Positions 1-6,225 are shown, counted from the stretch's first letter. The stretch is 6,961 nt of DNA from Candidatus Bathyarchaeota archaeon (GCA_018396395.1 JAGTQN010000092.1:1-6961); one strand, 5' to 3'. Numbers and translations: made by a program. Notes: generated by a model not told the origin, from the letters alone.

Positions 1-40
1 CAGTTTAGAGCCGGCCGTCGCCCTTAGATTCGAAATCTAA
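1..40 (+). CDS. C-terminal end of a MacB/FtsX-type ABC permease (partial)
   Basis: Reading from base 2, the window opens in a frame that encodes SLEPAVALRFEI and stops at TAA (38-40). The other two forward frames stop earlier, at bases 4-6 and 25-27. Permeases of the MacB/FtsX family commonly end in a short tail of the form P-x-x-A-L-R-(Y/A)-E, and this tail fits that pattern. An ABC ATPase of the MacB/LolD class begins 64 bases downstream on the same strand, which is the usual partner of such a permease. Only 12 codons are visible, so membrane segments and the periplasmic-type domain cannot be checked. The family call rests on the tail and the neighbour, and it could still be another protein. 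Confidence 0.5.
   Translation, partial: SLEPAVALRFEI
24..40. repeat. Perfect 7-bp inverted repeat over the upstream stop codon
   Basis: TTAGATT and AATCTAA flank a 3-base spacer (CGA). The right arm contains the TAA stop of the upstream frame. It could fold as a small RNA hairpin between permease and ATPase genes, but no T-run follows, so it is not a good terminator. Confidence 0.4.
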
Positions 41-104
41 CCTAGCTCCTCGAATTCAGAAAGCTTATGAGGAGGAAAGAAGGATAGAAATGGAGGAATC
101 CTGA

Positions 105-824
105 ATGAGATACGAATATACGGTTGAAACGGAGGATCTAGCCAAGTACTATCAGATGGGCGAGATAACCGTAAAGGCCCTAGACGGCGTCGATGTTAGG
201 GTTAGAAGGGGCGAGTATATGTCCGTTATGGGGCCTAGTGGTAGCGGAAAGACAACCCTGTTTAACATGATCGGAGGTCTCGATCGCCCCACGAGGGGAC
301 GTGTATACATAGATGAGGTCGATATTGCAAAGCTGGATGCTTATGAACTTGCATGGCTTCGTTGCCGAAAGATAGGGTATATCTTCCAAACCTTCAACCT
401 CATACCCGTCCTGACAGCCCAAGAGAACGTTATGCTACCAATGATATTCGCGGGAGTTCCAAGGGAGGAACGCATAAGAAGATCTGTGGACATTCTGAGC
501 CGTGTAGGCTTAGGGGATCGCCTCAACCATAAGCCTGCCGAGCTTTCAGGCGGTCAGCAACAGAGGGTGGCCATTGCAAGGGCCCTCGCCAATGATCCAG
601 TAATTATCTTAGCCGATGAGCCCACGGGAAACCTAGACCTCAATACGGGGCTTCACATCATCAACCTTCTAAGGGAGCTGAACAGGGAGAAGGGTGTTAC
701 CATCGTTACAGCTACCCACGACTTAAAAATGATAGACATATCGGATAGGATTTTGTGGCTAAGGGATGGGAAGATAGATAGGATCGAGAAGCGGGTGGAC
801 GTAGCCGTAAGAATGGAGGAATAG
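105..824 (+). CDS. ABC transporter ATP-binding protein, MacB/LolD/FtsE class
   Basis: This is a 239-residue nucleotide-binding subunit that would power an FtsX-type permease (lipoprotein or macrolide export, or envelope remodelling; substrate unknown) from the cytoplasmic face of the membrane. All ATPase elements are intact: aromatic A-loop near Y15/Y16, Walker A GPSGSGKT (43-50), Q-loop glutamine Q95 in the YIFQTFNL segment, signature LSGGQQQR (147-154), Walker B VIILADEP (166-173) with catalytic E172, D-loop NLD (176-178) and H-loop H205. Its length is normal for the class, with no fused permease. The ATG is the first possible start in frame because a TGA abuts it (102-104). A GGAGG at 92-96 lies 8 bases upstream. 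The gene follows the probable permease end by 64 bases, so co-transcription is likely. The class assignment is strong; the transported substrate cannot be read from the sequence. Confidence 0.93.
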   Translation: MRYEYTVETEDLAKYYQMGEITVKALDGVDVRVRRGEYMSVMGPSGSGKTTLFNMIGGLDRPTRGRVYIDEVDIAKLDAYELAWLRCRKIGYIFQTFNLIPVLTAQENVMLPMIFAGVPREERIRRSVDILSRVGLGDRLNHKPAELSGGQQQRVAIARALANDPVIILADEPTGNLDLNTGLHIINLLRELNREKGVTIVTATHDLKMIDISDRILWLRDGKIDRIEKRVDVAVRMEE

Positions 825-868
825 AATCAGAATAAATCCATTACATTATGAATCCTTAGCCGTTACAA

Positions 869-911
869 TTTTTTCCTTTTCTTTCTTTCCTTTCCTTTCC
901 TTTCCTTTTTC
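869..911 (+). terminator. T-rich pyrimidine tract, probable terminator of the ABC operon
   Basis: A run of 43 pyrimidines, starting with six T and ending TTTTTC, lies 45 bases after the ATPase stop. Archaeal RNA polymerase ends transcription at T-runs on the non-template strand, so this fits a terminator for the ABC unit. A small hairpin (ATCCA-tttt-TGGAT, 912-925) follows immediately and could contribute. Confidence 0.55.
886..905 (+). repeat. TTTCC tandem repeat (four units)
   Basis: Four exact copies of the 5-base unit TTTCC lie end to end inside the pyrimidine tract, with imperfect TTTC-type units on the left and TTTTT on the right. This is a simple sequence repeat that could vary in length by slippage. 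It lies about 130 bases before the aminotransferase start. Confidence 0.8.
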
Positions 912-982
912 ATCCATTTTTGGATACATATTCTGCGATGTCTAATAATCTGATGTTCTTTTAGCGAAGTCCTTCTATTCCC

Positions 983-988
983 TTATAT
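983..988 (+). promoter_or_regulatory. TATA-like box for the aminotransferase gene
   Basis: TTATAT lies about 50 bases before the ATG at 1038. Archaeal initiation about 25 bases downstream would place the start near 1010, giving a leader of about 25-30 bases that carries an AGGTGG ribosome-site-like sequence at 1023-1028. No clear purine-rich BRE is seen directly upstream, so this is a moderate call. Confidence 0.45.
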
Positions 989-1037
989 CTATGCTCCCAA
1001 ATCAGTTTAGGATAAAAACTTAAGGTGGTACGGATTT

Positions 1038-2240
1038 ATGAAGAAGGAAGCCTTTCTAGATTACGAAGACAGGCATCTGGCGGCCCTTTATGAGAAGATG
1101 CCCATCCTAGCCGTTAAAGGAAAGGGAGCCTCCCTATGGGACTATGAAGGGAAAGAATACGTCGACTGTATGGGAGCCTACGGAGTCGCCATCGTAGGCC
1201 ATTGCCATCCAAAGATCGTCGAAGCCATAAAGCGTCAGGCTGAAAGGCTCATCACCTGCCATGCTTCCATATATAACGATATAAGGGCAGAGTTTCTTGA
1301 GAAGCTGACAAGGCTCGCTCCAACCTTGCCAAGGGTTTTCCTTTCGAATAGTGGAGCTGAGGCAGTGGAATGTGCCATCAAACTTGCAAGGAAGCACACA
1401 GGGCGAAAGGATATTGTTGCTATGATGGGGGGTTATCATGGGAAAACCTTCGGAGCCCTATCCGTAACCTGGAATCCCAGGTACAGAGAGCCCTTCGAGC
1501 CCCTTCTTCAGGGCATTAGGTTTGTTCCCTATGGAAATCTTGATAGGGCAAGGGAGGCCATAACCTCCGAAACTGCTGCTGTCATAGCCGAGCCGATACA
1601 GGGAGAAAGTGGCGTTATCATACCGCCCCCTGAATTCTTAAAGGGAATGAAGGAAATCTGCAAAGAAAAGGGTGCCCTCCTTATCCTAGACGAGGTTCAG
1701 ACGGGCTTTGGAAGGACAGGAAGGCTTTGGGCCTGGGAGCACTTCGAAGCAGAGCCAGATATCATGTGCCTAGCCAAGGGGATTGCTGGAGGCATTCCCA
1801 TGGGGGCAACCTTGGCAAGGGAGGAAGTCATGGCATCCTTAGCCAAGGGGGATCACAGTAGCACCTTTGGTGGCAATCCTTTGGCTTGCGCAGCAGCCTC
1901 AGCCGTCATAGACGTGGTTCTTGGGGAAGGGCTTCCTAGAAGGGCTAAGGAGCTTGGAGACTTCTTCAGGGATGGTCTTAAAACCCTTCAGTCGCATTAT
2001 AGCGTCGTTAGGGATGTGAGGGGAATGGGTTTGATGCTCGCCATGGACCTTCGCTTCCCAGTGAAGGATGTGCTTCTAGGAGCTCTAGAAAAGGGTGCCC
2101 TCCTCCTCTACTCAGGGAGGACTACCTTAAGGTTTCTCCCACCCCTCGTCATAGAAAAACATCAGATCGAAAAGGTGCTGGGAATCCTCGAAGGACTTCT
2201 TCAAAGGGAACAGGAGAAAATGGAGAAGCGAAAAGTTTAG
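1038..2240 (+). CDS. lysJ: LysJ/ArgD-type class III aminotransferase
   Basis: This 400-residue PLP enzyme is expected to transfer the amino group from glutamate to a carrier-bound semialdehyde: LysW-aminoadipate semialdehyde in lysine synthesis, the acetylglutamate or LysW-glutamate semialdehyde in arginine synthesis, or both. Class III features are complete: SGAEAVE (105-111) for phosphate binding, YHGKTFGA (133-140), DE pair D218-E219 in LDEVQTGFGRTG, Schiff-base lysine K247 in LAKGIAGG, STFGGNP (275-281) and carboxylate-binding R365 in RFLPPL. The segment SVTWNPRYREPFEPL (142-156) closely matches archaeal LysJ as I recall it and favours LysJ over bacterial ArgD. Its length suits ArgD/LysJ rather than the longer GABA aminotransferases and archaeal racemases. 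The last dozen residues are a charged tail. The gene is monocistronic, with its own TATA-like box and terminator, and no lysine or arginine partner gene adjoins it. The fold is certain; the precise substrate is inferred. Confidence 0.85.
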   Translation: MKKEAFLDYEDRHLAALYEKMPILAVKGKGASLWDYEGKEYVDCMGAYGVAIVGHCHPKIVEAIKRQAERLITCHASIYNDIRAEFLEKLTRLAPTLPRVFLSNSGAEAVECAIKLARKHTGRKDIVAMMGGYHGKTFGALSVTWNPRYREPFEPLLQGIRFVPYGNLDRAREAITSETAAVIAEPIQGESGVIIPPPEFLKGMKEICKEKGALLILDEVQTGFGRTGRLWAWEHFEAEPDIMCLAKGIAGGIPMGATLAREEVMASLAKGDHSSTFGGNPLACAAASAVIDVVLGEGLPRRAKELGDFFRDGLKTLQSHYSVVRDVRGMGLMLAMDLRFPVKDVLLGALEKGALLLYSGRTTLRFLPPLVIEKHQIEKVLGILEGLLQREQEKMEKRKV

Positions 2241-2246
2241 GCTTTC

Positions 2247-2272
2247 AAGGGCAATCTCGCCCTTCCTTTTTT
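2247..2272 (+). terminator. Hairpin plus T-run terminator of the aminotransferase gene
   Basis: AAGGGC and GCCCTT form a perfect 6-bp stem with a 6-base loop, followed by CC and six T. It begins 6 bases after the stop codon. It looks like a factor-independent terminator, and the T-run alone would suffice in archaea. Confidence 0.75.
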
Positions 2273-2367
2273 CCCTCAAGCAATTTTTCCAAGCATTAAC
2301 TAAGGCATTCGTATTTTTCAGCCTTTTAGGCTCATTGACCCTTTCCTATTCATCCATTATCGATTTC

Positions 2368-2392
2368 AAAAAGCCTTAGCTCTAGCGCTGAG
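2368..2392 (-). terminator. Possible terminator of the dehydrogenase gene
   Basis: Read on the - strand, an imperfect hairpin (CTCAGCGCTAGAG, 2392-2380) is followed about 7 bases later by CTTTTTG (T-run 2372-2368), some 55 bases after the dehydrogenase stop. The stem is short with a mismatch, so the call is weak. The rest of the 187-base convergent gap (2241-2427) is T-rich and holds one further small hairpin, AGCCT-ttt-AGGCT (2320-2332), without a T-tail on either strand. Confidence 0.35.
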
Positions 2393-2427
2393 ATCCCTCT
2401 TTTTTGTTTTCTGGTAATCCCTATTGC

Positions 2428-3510
2428 CTATGCAAAAAAGCGGTTGCGAAGATTTGATTCCATTTTCATGCGTTCCCCTTGCGCTTTTATCTTTTCAGCA
2501 ATCGCCCTAGCGACTTCCATGGTTTTGGAAGAGCCTCCAAGGTCGTAGGTTAGGTACTTCCCCTCCTCAAGGACGCCAAGAACAGCCTTCTCAACCCTTT
2601 CGGCAGCCTCCTTCAATCCCAGATATTCCAGCATCATCTTTGCTGCAAAGATCATAGCCATGGGATTGACCTTATTCTGGCCCGCATACTTAGGTGCGCT
2701 TCCATGAACGGGCTCGAACATTCCAAAGCGATCTCCTATGTTCGCTCCTGCTGTTAAACCAAGGCCTCCTACCGTCTGAGCTGCCTCATCGCTCAAGATA
2801 TCTCCGAACATGTTAGTTGTTACGATGACATCGAAGCTCTCTGGACGCTTGATGAGCTGCATAGCCATGGCATCCACATGAAGCTCCTCCAACTCTACGC
2901 CTGGATATTCCTTGGCAACCTTTAGAACCCCTTCCTTAAAAATTCCATCGGTAAGCTTAAGGATGTTGGCTTTATGAACGAAACTTACCTTTCGCTTACG
3001 TTTCATGGCAAGCTCAAAGGCAACCCGGGCTATGCGCTCAGAGGCTCGCTTCGTTATAATCCTGAGGGCTACCCCGACGCCAGGGCTTACTTCGAACTCC
3101 TTTCCTGAATAGAGACCTTCCGTATTTTCCCTTACGATTATAAGATCTATGTTTGGCTTTAGGCAAGGAACCCTAGGCAGGGACTTGCAAGGTCTGATAT
3201 TGGCGTATAGATCGAAGTACTTCCTTAGGGTTACGGCGACGCTTATCGGAGAGCCTGGTTCTTCTGGGGTCGTCATGGGACCCTTCAGGCAGGCATCCGA
3301 TCCTTTGATGACATCGAGGGTCTCGGGAGGCAGGTTAGTGCCATATTTACGGATGCAGTCGTATCCTGCCTCAGCTTTCTCCAATCGAAGCTCCAAACCC
3401 TTCATGGAGTCTTGAAGGGCATCGAGAACGATGAGGGCCGCTTCCGTAACTTCTGGTCCTATGCCATCGCCTGGAAGAACGGCGATTTTGAAAGCCCGAG
3501 ACATCTCCAT
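2428..3510 (-). CDS. Isocitrate/isopropylmalate dehydrogenase-family enzyme, probably NADP-linked
   Basis: This 360-residue beta-decarboxylating dehydrogenase oxidises and decarboxylates a 2-hydroxy acid (3-isopropylmalate, isocitrate, homoisocitrate or a relative). Catalytic residues are intact: R96, R106, R127, Y134, K180 (HKAN), D213, D237 and D241 (GDILSD). The length and LYANIRP core are of the short LeuB type. Two regions are unusual for a LeuB. Residues 274-283, KYAGQNKVNP, carry K, Y and V at the places that give E. coli isocitrate dehydrogenase its NADP preference, with a further Y322, where NAD enzymes of the family normally have D-I and P. The substrate segment SVAVTLR (90-96) keeps the serine of isocitrate dehydrogenases (S90) but has alanine (A92) where they have asparagine. 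The ATG at 3510 is fixed by an in-frame TGA just upstream (3519-3517), with M3 as alternative. No ribosome site precedes it. The gene converges on the aminotransferase gene; its substrate is left open. Confidence 0.9.
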   Translation of the reverse strand: MEMSRAFKIAVLPGDGIGPEVTEAALIVLDALQDSMKGLELRLEKAEAGYDCIRKYGTNLPPETLDVIKGSDACLKGPMTTPEEPGSPISVAVTLRKYFDLYANIRPCKSLPRVPCLKPNIDLIIVRENTEGLYSGKEFEVSPGVGVALRIITKRASERIARVAFELAMKRKRKVSFVHKANILKLTDGIFKEGVLKVAKEYPGVELEELHVDAMAMQLIKRPESFDVIVTTNMFGDILSDEAAQTVGGLGLTAGANIGDRFGMFEPVHGSAPKYAGQNKVNPMAMIFAAKMMLEYLGLKEAAERVEKAVLGVLEEGKYLTYDLGGSSKTMEVARAIAEKIKAQGERMKMESNLRNRFFA

Positions 3511-3534
3511 CGAAGCTCAAAGGCTTCAGAGGAA

Positions 3535-3545
3535 CTTAAAAATCT
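3535..3545 (-). promoter_or_regulatory. TATA-like box of the dehydrogenase gene; transcript probably leaderless
   Basis: On the - strand AGATTTTTAAG lies about 25-35 bases before the ATG at 3510, and no Shine-Dalgarno sequence lies between. With archaeal spacing, transcription would start at or within a few bases of the ATG, which suggests a leaderless mRNA. A GGAGGAG at 3554-3548 is too far upstream to serve this start. Confidence 0.45.
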
Positions 3546-3584
3546 AACTCCTCCTTCAGGAAATTTTGATCAGACTAGGATGAC

Positions 3585-3600
3585 AAAAAGATCTTTCTTT
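3585..3600 (-). terminator. Possible terminator of the hydrolase gene
   Basis: On the - strand, 11 bases after the hydrolase stop, AAAGAAAGATCTTTTTG contains the palindrome AAAGATCTTT (3596-3587) ending in a run of five T. The stem is A/T-rich and short, so termination would rely mainly on the T-run. Confidence 0.4.
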
Positions 3601-3610
3601 ACGATTCTAT

Positions 3611-4951
3611 CTATCTCCGCTTAGACGAATACAATAGCAAAACAGCATCTTCTTTGAGAGGGGACTTAAAAATTCGCAAACCTCCCCCTTGCACATTATT
3701 GGAGACGACTATACTGCCATCTACAGGATGGATCCACTCTACATGAAATTCTCCAGTTACATTATGCAAGTCGACCCTTACTTCCCCATTAGAATCGTAG
3801 GTATAGATTATGTAGGCTTCCCTCGGTTTTGCCAAACAATAACGAGTCGATGCCAAATCAGGCAAAGGAAGCATTTCAGCCAAGTTGAAGCGTTTTGCCA
3901 ATTGAATCGTTAATCCCATGGCTTTACGGATTTCTTCCGCCTTGGGAATGTCTTCTGCACGCGCCTTTCCTGCCCATGTTATCGTACGATCTGTTAAATC
4001 GACTATACGGTCCATGAAGAGGGGGTTATGTCCTCTTGTAAAACTCTTCCAAACCCATTGAGGATTGCCCCCTTTTCCCCACAAATGATCCGTATCGTTA
4101 AGAATGACCTTTCTCCCATCGTTTAATGGAGGATCTTCCCTATATCCTCCTTCGGGGTTGGGCGATGTCCAATCCGCGGGGCTGTTGAAAAGATTTGCGT
4201 TATTGCCACTTTGCTCTCCGCCATACTGGAAGGTCATTCCCACAGGATGTTGCTTAGGTTTATCTCTTTCATAGGACTTGATGAAGCGAATAAAGTGATA
4301 TTGCCACTCAGTCGAATAATTCCCAGCCTCATTGCATATTTCATAAAGAACATTGTCAAAATCATTGATCGTGTCTATCACTTTACGCACATATGCCTCT
4401 TGAATTTCCAAGATTTCCTTATTCTTAAGAGTATAATAGTCTAGACGCTCACAATGAATCTTGCTGATATTATTCTCGGAATTGAAGGGGTGAAATTCCC
4501 ATCCTTGAGCAGCAAATTGGGCCATATGTCCCTCGAATAACATAATAGAAACGTAAATGCTGTTTTCAGCCGCCATTTGGACCCTATGATAAAGGCGTTG
4601 AAAATAGGTTTCATCGAATTCAAAAAGGTTAAATTTAGGCTTTCCATCCCTCGCAAGCCCTGGTCCCTTACGCTTCCAAGGATGGGGTTGACTAAAGGAG
4701 AAAGGTCTATCCAAACTGTAGCGCCACTTTGGTGCCTCCCAATGCCAAAGTCGAATAAAATTATGGCCATATTTTTTAAGAAAATCTATGTAGGCAGAAA
4801 AGTTGAAGGGAGAAGGTGGATCTGTTATTCCCATATCCTGCAGATTGCTCCATGTATGGGATCCGGAAAGATAGATGGCATGTTCGCCATCATTGGTGAA
4901 ATATCTGGGATTTTTTGGAAGAGTGCGAAGAGGACCCCTTAGATGATTCAT
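3611..4951 (-). CDS. Apiosidase-like (DUF4038-type) putative glycoside hydrolase with C-terminal collagen-binding-like domain
   Basis: This 446-residue protein resembles a largely bacterial family annotated as apiosidase-like (beta/alpha)8 barrels with a putative collagen-binding beta-domain. It likely cleaves a plant or microbial polysaccharide side chain, but the substrate is unknown. Family-typical stretches include GPLRTLPKNPRYF (6-18), GSHTWSNLQD (30-39), GHNFIRLWHWE (62-72), YVSIMLFEG (133-141), YEICNEAG (203-210), VGMTFQYGG (237-245), SPNPEGGYR (263-271) and ILNDTDHLWG (283-292). N207-E208 is the expected clan GH-A acid/base pair. I see no equally obvious nucleophile glutamate and do not assign one. 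Residues about 365-440 form the C-terminal beta-domain. No signal peptide or membrane segment is visible, so it would act in the cytosol unless the start is wrong. The start is supported by AAGGAG about 10 bases upstream. The gene is more A/T-rich than its neighbours (25 G/C in 4441-4500 against 32 in 1741-1800), which hints at lateral transfer. Confidence 0.85.
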   Translation of the reverse strand: MNHLRGPLRTLPKNPRYFTNDGEHAIYLSGSHTWSNLQDMGITDPPSPFNFSAYIDFLKKYGHNFIRLWHWEAPKWRYSLDRPFSFSQPHPWKRKGPGLARDGKPKFNLFEFDETYFQRLYHRVQMAAENSIYVSIMLFEGHMAQFAAQGWEFHPFNSENNISKIHCERLDYYTLKNKEILEIQEAYVRKVIDTINDFDNVLYEICNEAGNYSTEWQYHFIRFIKSYERDKPKQHPVGMTFQYGGEQSGNNANLFNSPADWTSPNPEGGYREDPPLNDGRKVILNDTDHLWGKGGNPQWVWKSFTRGHNPLFMDRIVDLTDRTITWAGKARAEDIPKAEEIRKAMGLTIQLAKRFNLAEMLPLPDLASTRYCLAKPREAYIIYTYDSNGEVRVDLHNVTGEFHVEWIHPVDGSIVVSNNVQGGGLRIFKSPLKEDAVLLLYSSKRR

Positions 4952-4983
4952 TTCTCCTTATCTCCTTGAGAAATCGAAAATTC

Positions 4984-5000
4984 TTATATTATATACTATA
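4984..5000 (-). promoter_or_regulatory. Strong TATA box of the hydrolase gene
   Basis: On the - strand the sequence TATAGTATATAATATAA lies about 35-50 bases before the ATG at 4951. Archaeal spacing would start the transcript near 4965, leaving a short leader that contains the AAGGAG ribosome site. It is the clearest TATA-like element in the window. Confidence 0.6.
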
Positions 5001-5081
5001 AGTTTTAACTTTTACTCTGAAAGCTTTTGGCTTCGTTAGGACGCCCGCCAGGTTATGAGCGAGGGATGGATAAATAACATA

Positions 5082-5103
5082 ATTTCCCTATCTGAAGGGA
5101 AAT
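5082..5103. repeat. 7-bp inverted repeat, possible operator
   Basis: ATTTCCC and GGGAAAT are separated by 8 bases. It sits about 130 bases upstream of the hydrolase start and about 85 bases upstream of that gene's TATA box. The symmetric TTCCC-N8-GGGAA layout would suit a dimeric regulator, or it may be chance. Confidence 0.35.
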
Positions 5104-5299
5104 ATACAGGAAAATTAAGCCAGCTTTCATAAAATCCTGAGACTCCATGAGAAGACCTACGATAATTAGAAGAACCTTTTCCATAAATTCTAGGAAAAAA
5201 CCCCTAGTGAATACCAAAATCTATGGAGAAAACAGCCTTATTCGATTTCACAATATGGGCTTCCTTGTAGAAGAAAAAGGGCTTTTTGTTTTTCGTAAA

Positions 5300-5329
5300 A
5301 TGGATAATACCCTCAGTATAGTTATCCAT
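5300..5329 (-). terminator. Hairpin directly behind the LLM gene, probable terminator
   Basis: ATGGATAA and TTATCCAT form a perfect 8-bp stem that begins 1 base after the LLM stop codon on the - strand, with partial further pairing inside the 14-base loop. Only three T follow directly, but AAAAAGGGCTTTTT-type symmetry and a CTTTTTC run come about 25 bases later (near 5280). Transcript termination or 3'-end protection is the likeliest role. Confidence 0.5.
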
Positions 5330-5330
5330 C

Positions 5331-6218
5331 CTATCTTTTGAAACGATATGCAACTTCCTCAGCAAAGATCCTGATAGCCTCCGAAACGCCCTCAGGAGGT
5401 ATCCCTGAGAGGAAAAGGTCAAGGATAATTTTTTGGGCCCCACTTTCCAAGAAAGCCTTTACCCTTTTTAGGAAATTCCCTAATTCCATGGGGTTCATCG
5501 TTAGGGCTGGAGCCATAATGATTGTGGAGGGATTTCTTTCAAAATCTTTGGCCCTTCCTTTAATCTCTAAGACACCCATCCTAAAAACATCGATAGGGGT
5601 ATCTGTCGAGGGAAGCCATCCATAACCAAACTCGGCTATAGCCCTCAGGATCCTTTTGGATTTCCCTCCAAACCAGATGGGTGGGTGGGGCTTCTGGAGG
5701 GGCTTGGGGAAACATGGAGCGTTCTTCACGCTGTAATACTTCCCATCATAGCTTGCCCTTTCGCAAGTCCAAAGCCCTTTAATGATCTTAAGTCCCTCAA
5801 AGGTTTTTTCCACCCTTTCTCGAAGGCTTCCCCAAGGAATTCCATAGGATATGGCTTCCTCCTCATACCAACCCGCTCCAACACCTAGCTGAACTCGGCC
5901 TTTCGAAATAATGTCAACTGTCGCAACGATCTTCGCAAGCCTACCGGGAAGGTAGAAGGGAATGGGTGATACACGGGTCCCAAGGGATATTTTCTTCGTT
6001 CGAGAGGCAATGGCGGCCAAAGTTGTCCAGGCATCGAGCTTATCTGGCCTTTTGGGATCTCCTCCGAACTTTTCATAAAGTTCTGGGGGAAGGAAGAAGT
6101 GATCTCCTATCCATAAGGAATCGAGACCATATTTTTCAGCCAAAAGGGCTGCCTCAAGGAGGGATTCGAAGGAATAGAAACCATGGCTCGGTAAATGGAT
6201 GCCGAAGGTAAGCTCCAA
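5331..6218 (-). CDS. Luciferase-like (LLM class) flavin/F420-dependent oxidoreductase
   Basis: With the TTG start at 6218 this is a 295-residue protein of the bacterial luciferase-like TIM-barrel superfamily, which uses F420H2 or reduced flavin to oxidise or reduce small organic substrates. In archaea F420 is the likelier cofactor (inference). Family features in order: ELTFGIHLPSHG at the N-terminus, SLWIGDHFFLP (34-44), LDAWTTLAAIASRT (62-75), the strand and loop SLGTRVSPIPFYLPGRLAK (78-96), VDIISKGRVQLGVGAGW (101-117), FEGLKIIKGLW (141-150) and KPHPPIWFGGKSKR (176-189). The length is normal. The frame extends five codons further, to another TTG at 6233, but a perfect GGAGGT lies 7 bases before the second TTG, inside that extension, and decides for 6218. 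It has its own TATA-like box and a hairpin behind it, so it is probably transcribed alone. Substrate unknown. Confidence 0.88.
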   Translation of the reverse strand: MELTFGIHLPSHGFYSFESLLEAALLAEKYGLDSLWIGDHFFLPPELYEKFGGDPKRPDKLDAWTTLAAIASRTKKISLGTRVSPIPFYLPGRLAKIVATVDIISKGRVQLGVGAGWYEEEAISYGIPWGSLRERVEKTFEGLKIIKGLWTCERASYDGKYYSVKNAPCFPKPLQKPHPPIWFGGKSKRILRAIAEFGYGWLPSTDTPIDVFRMGVLEIKGRAKDFERNPSTIIMAPALTMNPMELGNFLKRVKAFLESGAQKIILDLFLSGIPPEGVSEAIRIFAEEVAYRFKR

Positions 6219-6225
6219 GATATGG

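Larger units (their letters stand above)
4952..5330. other. 379-base gap between hydrolase and LLM genes
   Basis: It holds the hydrolase ribosome site and TATA box (4952-5000), an inverted repeat at 5082-5103, and the hairpin behind the LLM gene (5300-5329). A + strand open frame of 64 codons (5147-5341) has no ribosome site, a basic low-complexity product and overlaps the LLM 3' end, so I do not call it. No RNA gene is recognisable. Confidence 0.5.

Noticed and set aside
24..40. tRNA-Ser(CGA) anticodon arm (TTAGA stem, TTCGAAA loop)
   Set aside because: The 5-bp stem and 7-base loop fit, but the bases before it give no D-arm pairing or acceptor stem, and the same bases read as the end of a plausible permease frame.
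869..911. CRISPR or other regulated repeat array
   Set aside because: The TTTCC units are contiguous 5-mers without spacers; it is a simple sequence repeat.
1134..1439. 101-codon open frame opposite the aminotransferase gene
   Set aside because: It lies wholly inside a gene with complete catalytic motifs and has no family-like features; it is a shadow frame. The same applies to the long frames opposite the hydrolase (4577-4942) and LLM genes (5338-5625).
2428..3510. Confident naming as leuB, icd or homoisocitrate dehydrogenase
   Set aside because: The coenzyme motif is isocitrate-dehydrogenase-like, the size is LeuB-like, and the substrate loop matches none of the three fully, so no gene symbol is justified.
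5147..5341. 64-codon + strand open frame
   Set aside because: It has no ribosome site, its product is basic and low in complexity, and it overlaps the 3' end of the LLM gene and its hairpin.
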